From NCBI GenBank assembly GCA_900541835.1, contig UQLL01000007.1, forward strand, positions 1 to 64,000: a stretch of 64,000 nucleotides of DNA, read 5' to 3'. Positions within the stretch are counted from its first letter, which is position 1. Each line of letters opens with the position of its first letter. Positions 60,683 through 64,000 of the stretch are shown in pieces. This stretch comes from an uncultured Porphyromonadaceae bacterium. Its GTDB lineage: Bacteria; Bacteroidota; Bacteroidia; Bacteroidales; Muribaculaceae. The notes under the pieces are model-generated. The model made no database searches. It saw only the letters and a program-made list of their open reading frames with translations, and was not told the origin of the DNA. Made by a program: the position numbers and the translations under genes.

Positions 60683-61745
60683 TGTCTCGTATTTCTTTTA
60701 TAACGGAGGAGTAGGTGCGGTTGGCGTCAGCGCTCCATTGATACTTGCCGGCGAGGCGTTGCACAAAGAGCTTGGGCATCATGCGCTCGAGGCTGCGCAG
60801 CAGGATGATGTCGTACTTGCGGTGGAAGTTGATCCAGCATCCGTTGCAGCTGCGGCAATGCCGACACTGCATAGCCAGGCTTTCTTCGGAGTTGAAGATG
60901 TCGTCGAGGCTTCGGTCGTGGATGTTGCCCAGGGAGGTGCCGAGGTTCTGGCAGATGGGCACGGTGCCGTCGGGGTGCACCACCAGTTCGCTGAAGATGG
61001 ACCGACACGGCAGGCGCAACTCGCCCCGCCGCCAGTATTCATAGAGGGCCACGAAGTCGAAGTTCTCCGACGTGTCGTGGATGGAACGGGGTATCCGGCT
61101 CAGGAAATCGGAGTCTGAGTCAAGCATCTCGGCGGAGGTGTCGAAGAAGGACATGGTGCCGTAGATGCCGATGCGGATGTCGATGCCGTAACGGCGGGCC
61201 ACGCCGATGCAATAGTCCATGTCGGACAAATCGTTCCAGGGCGTCAGACAGAACATGATGGAGATGGGGAGCTCCCCTTTCAGCTCCTCGATGACGCGTA
61301 TCACGCGGTCGTGGCCGTCGACGCCACGCATGGCCAGGTACGTCTCACGGTCGCCGTCGAGCGAAACGTACAGGTGGAGTGGACGGTGCTGCCTTACGGC
61401 GGCGATGACGCGCTCGGGGGCGAGGCAGTTGCTCAACAGGGTGTAGTTGGGGTGGTGCTGCCGGAACCAGACGAGTATCTCGTCAGCCTGGGGATGGAGC
61501 ACGAACTCGCCGCCCTCCAGGCCTACGGTGGTGGAGGGGCGCACGCACTTGGCGGACATGATGCGGCGGATGTCGGACAGCGAGAGGTCCTGCCGTGGCT
61601 TCTCCCAGATGTGGCAGTGGCGGCAGCGGCTCTGGCACCGCGAAGTAGTGTAGAGCATGAGGTTGGTGATGTGCTTGTGGCGCGGCCGGAGGGTGTTGTT
61701 GACCAGCGCCAGACCGTTGGACAGATAATCTTTCAGCTTATACAT
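60666..61745 (-). CDS. Radical SAM / SPASM-domain protein
   Basis: The 4Fe-4S radical SAM motif CxxxCxxC is Cys37, Cys41, Cys44 in TTSRCQSRCRHCHIWEKPRQ. VGLEGGEFVLHP is the GGE motif and YVSLDGDRETYLAMRGVDGH is the beta-strand motif typical of SPASM enzymes. The C-terminal cysteine cluster CRHCRSCNGCW, with an earlier CQN, holds the auxiliary cluster(s). 359 residues. Related enzymes modify peptides or sugars. It precedes, and is coupled to, the Gfo/Idh/MocA gene, suggesting a joint oxidation pathway. No precursor peptide gene is recognisable nearby. Confidence 0.87.
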   Translation of the reverse strand: MYKLKDYLSNGLALVNNTLRPRHKHITNLMLYTTSRCQSRCRHCHIWEKPRQDLSLSDIRRIMSAKCVRPSTTVGLEGGEFVLHPQADEILVWFRQHHPNYTLLSNCLAPERVIAAVRQHRPLHLYVSLDGDRETYLAMRGVDGHDRVIRVIEELKGELPISIMFCLTPWNDLSDMDYCIGVARRYGIDIRIGIYGTMSFFDTSAEMLDSDSDFLSRIPRSIHDTSENFDFVALYEYWRRGELRLPCRSIFSELVVHPDGTVPICQNLGTSLGNIHDRSLDDIFNSEESLAMQCRHCRSCNGCWINFHRKYDIILLRSLERMMPKLFVQRLAGKYQWSADANRTYSSVIKEIRDNEKAY

Positions 61746-61800
61746 GGGGCTTGAGTTTGGGCATAGAGGGGGCCTGCTCGCGACTTTCGGGGTCGCGGGC

Positions 61801-61826
61801 CGTAGGGACGCACCTGGTGCATCCGC
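61801..61826. repeat. Palindromic repeat family A
   Basis: CGTAGGGACGCACC / GGTGCATCCGC. In the 104-base gap between the receptor stop and the radical SAM start, next to a GC-rich hairpin (CGCGAC / GTCGCG at about 61777-61796). Confidence 0.7.
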
Positions 61827-61849
61827 TGCCGAGGCAAATTGTCAGTGGG

Positions 61850-64000
61850 TTATTTCAGCACGGCCGAGGATGCTCCGGCCTGCTGGCCGACCTCATTGTC
61901 GCGGCTTACTTTCTTGCCGTATCCGATGGTGTAGGTTACCGACAGGGCAATCCGTCGGTGGTAGTCAGTACCGTACTGGCGGGTAGTGCCGGAGTAGAGT
62001 TCCGACGCGAATGTAGATGTGGAACAGAGCCAATGACTACGGAAAGGGTTGAGACAGTCGAGACGGACGTTCAGGTCGCGCCAATGCCATCCGGCCTGCA
62101 GGCCGTAGAAGTCGGGCACCCGATACCAGGCGGCGCGGTTGCCCTGGAGCGTGCGGAACGGCGAGCGATAGGAGGCCCGGACGTAGAAGGCGCCGAGGTA
62201 GCAGGTGGCCGAGGCAGTCAGGGCGAAAGGATGCCGGGAGATGTCGTATTCGCCTTTCATGCCGTAGAAGCTCACCGAGGGATTGGCGTCAAGCTGGAGG
62301 TTTCCGTCGAGCAAGCGCCAGCGCACGGACAGTCCGGCCTGCAGGCGTCGGTAGTCAGCGTCGGACTTGAGCGACCGCACCAACGCCCGTCCGCCGTCGT
62401 ACTGCATGAAATATGGCACGTAGAGGTTGGTTTCGCGGAAATATTGCCCGTAGGCCGAGATGACCAGGGCTCCGTTGGGGAGCCAGTCGTATGAGAGGTT
62501 GAGGGTGAGCTGGCGCGACAGTCCGAGCAGCATGTTGCCGGTCATGTACATCAGTTCGTTGACACGCAGCACGTTGGGAGTCTTTTCGCTCGCCGCCGGG
62601 TAGTTGGCACCGTGATGTAAATAGGCCCTTACGGCATGGTGCGCCGATGGCGTGTAGGCCACTGAGATGTTGACGAGCGGGTAGCGTTCCTTGACGGAGT
62701 CCGTGTTGATGCGGTTTGTCTCCCACTGCAGGGCGGCGTCGGCGCTGGCGCTCCAGTGGGCGTTGCGGAAGCCGTAGCCCACGGTCAGGGCCGCGAATGT
62801 GTCGGAAAACTTATTGAAGTATGGCGAGGTGCCGGAGTAATCGACGTCGTTGCGAGTGAGGCCGTATGCGGCGCGAACATAGATGGTGTGGCGCCGGGCG
62901 ATGGTCTGGTGGATGCCTGCGGAGCCACCGTAGCGGACATGCTTCTCCCTGGCCAGGTTGGCAACGCGGGGCAGCCCCAGGCGGGAGCTGTAATAATAGG
63001 AGTTGTCGGTCAGGCGGCTGAGGGCGGCATACGGGCGCAGTGTAAGGTGGGTATCGCGCCAGGGGGCGAACAGGTAGTCCCCACGCCAGGACCAGAGGCG
63101 CGACCGCACGGGGTTGTCGCTGATATATGTGTAGTCGGAGCCGTAATTGGCAGAAAATCTCACGCCCCCCGCCGACATGGCGCTGGGCGAGTCGGCAAAT
63201 GTGAAGCCTACGGTGTTGGCGACGCTCATCCGCTCCGAATCGTAGATGGCGCGAAAGGACACGGGGTACTCGTTCTGCCTATATTGCGAGCGGTCGAGTG
63301 TCTGAGTGCGCTCCACGTCGATATAGTTCAAGTGGTCGGGTATGATTCTGTACCGCTCTTCGGAGGCGGTGCCGGAGTGGTGGCTGCCCCGGTTGCCGAC
63401 CCCGGCGTAGAGGTCGTAGGTCATGCCTTTGTAGGTGAGCCGGGCATAGGCGGATACGTGGCTGTCGAGGCCCGTAAGGATGCTTTCTGAAAGGCTCGCC
63501 TTGGCATATCCGCCGTAGAGGTAGCGCTGCATGACGAAATTGACGACGTGCTCTGCACCGTCGAAGCGCGGGTCGGTAGGGAAGTCGAGGTATTCGACAT
63601 ATCGGACGTCGGCGATGCGCAGGCCGTCGAGCTCGCCCTCGCCTGCCGGGTGGCCGTCAACGTAGACCGACACCCCGGCGCCGGTATTGGTGGTGATGGC
63701 CTGGTCCACGGGGTTAATGTTGATGGATGGGATGGCCAAGAGACCCAGGAGGTCGAGTCCTGTCTGAGCGGAGGCCTTCTGCCTGGAGGTGGGACGGTAG
63801 GTGGTACGGTCGGGAGCGGATGCGGCTGCGGATGCGGCGATGCGCACCGGGCTGAGGGGTATCGGCAGCTCGTGCATCGTCAGCGCACCGAGTTCAGCTG
63901 CGGCACATTTGTGATATAACGGTCTGTAGCCCACACTGGTGACCTTGGCAATGACTCCGGGATGGTCGCACGGGATGCGGAATCGGCCGTCGGCGCCGGC
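61850..64000 (-). CDS. TonB-dependent-receptor-like outer-membrane protein (N-terminus outside window)
   Basis: The frame is open to the window edge. At the edge a carboxypeptidase-regulatory-like domain is visible (AGADGRFRIPCDHPGVIAKV then TSVGYRPLYH), followed by a plug (PSININPVDQAITTNTGAGV, DVRYVEYLDFPTDPRF) and a barrel of over 500 residues (FVMQRYLYGGYAKASLSES, YASLSRLTDNSYYYSSRLG, LSLSVTYTIGYGKK-like end). Barrel type resembles OMP_b-brl_3, like the gene at 26509. No SusD partner downstream; radical SAM and oxidoreductase genes follow instead. GTG at 63934 is not the true start. Confidence 0.82.
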   Translation of the reverse strand, partial: AGADGRFRIPCDHPGVIAKVTSVGYRPLYHKCAAAELGALTMHELPIPLSPVRIAASAAASAPDRTTYRPTSRQKASAQTGLDLLGLLAIPSININPVDQAITTNTGAGVSVYVDGHPAGEGELDGLRIADVRYVEYLDFPTDPRFDGAEHVVNFVMQRYLYGGYAKASLSESILTGLDSHVSAYARLTYKGMTYDLYAGVGNRGSHHSGTASEERYRIIPDHLNYIDVERTQTLDRSQYRQNEYPVSFRAIYDSERMSVANTVGFTFADSPSAMSAGGVRFSANYGSDYTYISDNPVRSRLWSWRGDYLFAPWRDTHLTLRPYAALSRLTDNSYYYSSRLGLPRVANLAREKHVRYGGSAGIHQTIARRHTIYVRAAYGLTRNDVDYSGTSPYFNKFSDTFAALTVGYGFRNAHWSASADAALQWETNRINTDSVKERYPLVNISVAYTPSAHHAVRAYLHHGANYPAASEKTPNVLRVNELMYMTGNMLLGLSRQLTLNLSYDWLPNGALVISAYGQYFRETNLYVPYFMQYDGGRALVRSLKSDADYRRLQAGLSVRWRLLDGNLQLDANPSVSFYGMKGEYDISRHPFALTASATCYLGAFYVRASYRSPFRTLQGNRAAWYRVPDFYGLQAGWHWRDLNVRLDCLNPFRSHWLCSTSTFASELYSGTTRQYGTDYHRRIALSVTYTIGYGKKVSRDNEVGQQAGASSAVLK

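Overview
The window looks like chromosomal DNA of a high-GC member of the Bacteroidales. A Muribaculaceae-like gut bacterium is a reasonable guess, made from gene content and not from any search. Supporting evidence is the repeated Bacteroidota promoter signature (TTTG, about 19-20 bases, TAnnTTTG), a TonB/carboxypeptidase-regulatory outer-membrane protein, Porin_O_P porins, DUF3575/DUF3868 proteins, type III glutamine synthetase, BspA-like leucine-rich repeats and C-terminal GxYI tails on secreted proteins.

Layout. 1-2.0 kb: tail of a secreted protein, then a membrane-anchored winged-helix regulator. 1.9-10.7 kb: one minus-strand run (LRR lipoprotein, broken DcuC carrier, isoaspartyl dipeptidase IadA, porin, M14 carboxypeptidase, second porin, lipoprotein hydrolase) that reads as a peptide / isoaspartyl-peptide scavenging locus. 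10.9-13.3 kb: exported nitroreductase plus an FMN/4Fe-4S membrane protein, with a TatA-TatC scar beside it. 13.4-26.2 kb: GHL10 hydrolase, DEDDh exonuclease, tRNA-Pro, DMT transporter, RecD-like helicase, DUF3575/DUF3868 pair, DUF4405 protein, Crp/Fnr regulator, S9 peptidase, RibBA. 26.5-31.0 kb: TonB-type receptor and M6 peptidase. 31.3-41.7 kb, plus strand: enolase, DapF and DapL, BspA-like protein, GlnN, GH84 hexosaminidase. 41.7-47.9 kb: TolC/HlyD/MFS efflux operon and a polytopic membrane protein. 48.0-54.3 kb: tRNA(CAU), TPR histidine kinase with LuxR-type response regulator, small exported proteins, membrane AraC regulator. 54.4-59.5 kb: a visibly AT-richer island (integrase, DUF262-HNH, small protein, zeta-like kinase, EcoRI-family adenine methylase, DinD). 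59.6-64 kb: Gfo/Idh/MocA oxidoreductase, radical SAM/SPASM protein and the truncated end of a TonB-type receptor.

The two most unusual features are these. (1) The 54.4-59.5 kb island is a tightly overlapping five-gene operon pairing a solitary adenine methylase with a DUF262-HNH nuclease, a zeta-like kinase and DinD, next to an integrase; it is a good candidate for an undescribed restriction or defence cassette. (2) A family of short palindromes (GTAGGGACGCAC...GTGCGTCC) is scattered between genes and has also entered coding sequences in frame. The GH84 gene carries four copies, the last supplying its C-terminus, and a 74-base composite copy sits inside a membrane-protein gene with a near-identical copy just past its 3' end. 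Two genes (dcuC, tatA/tatC) carry internal-deletion scars, which could be real decay or assembly collapse.
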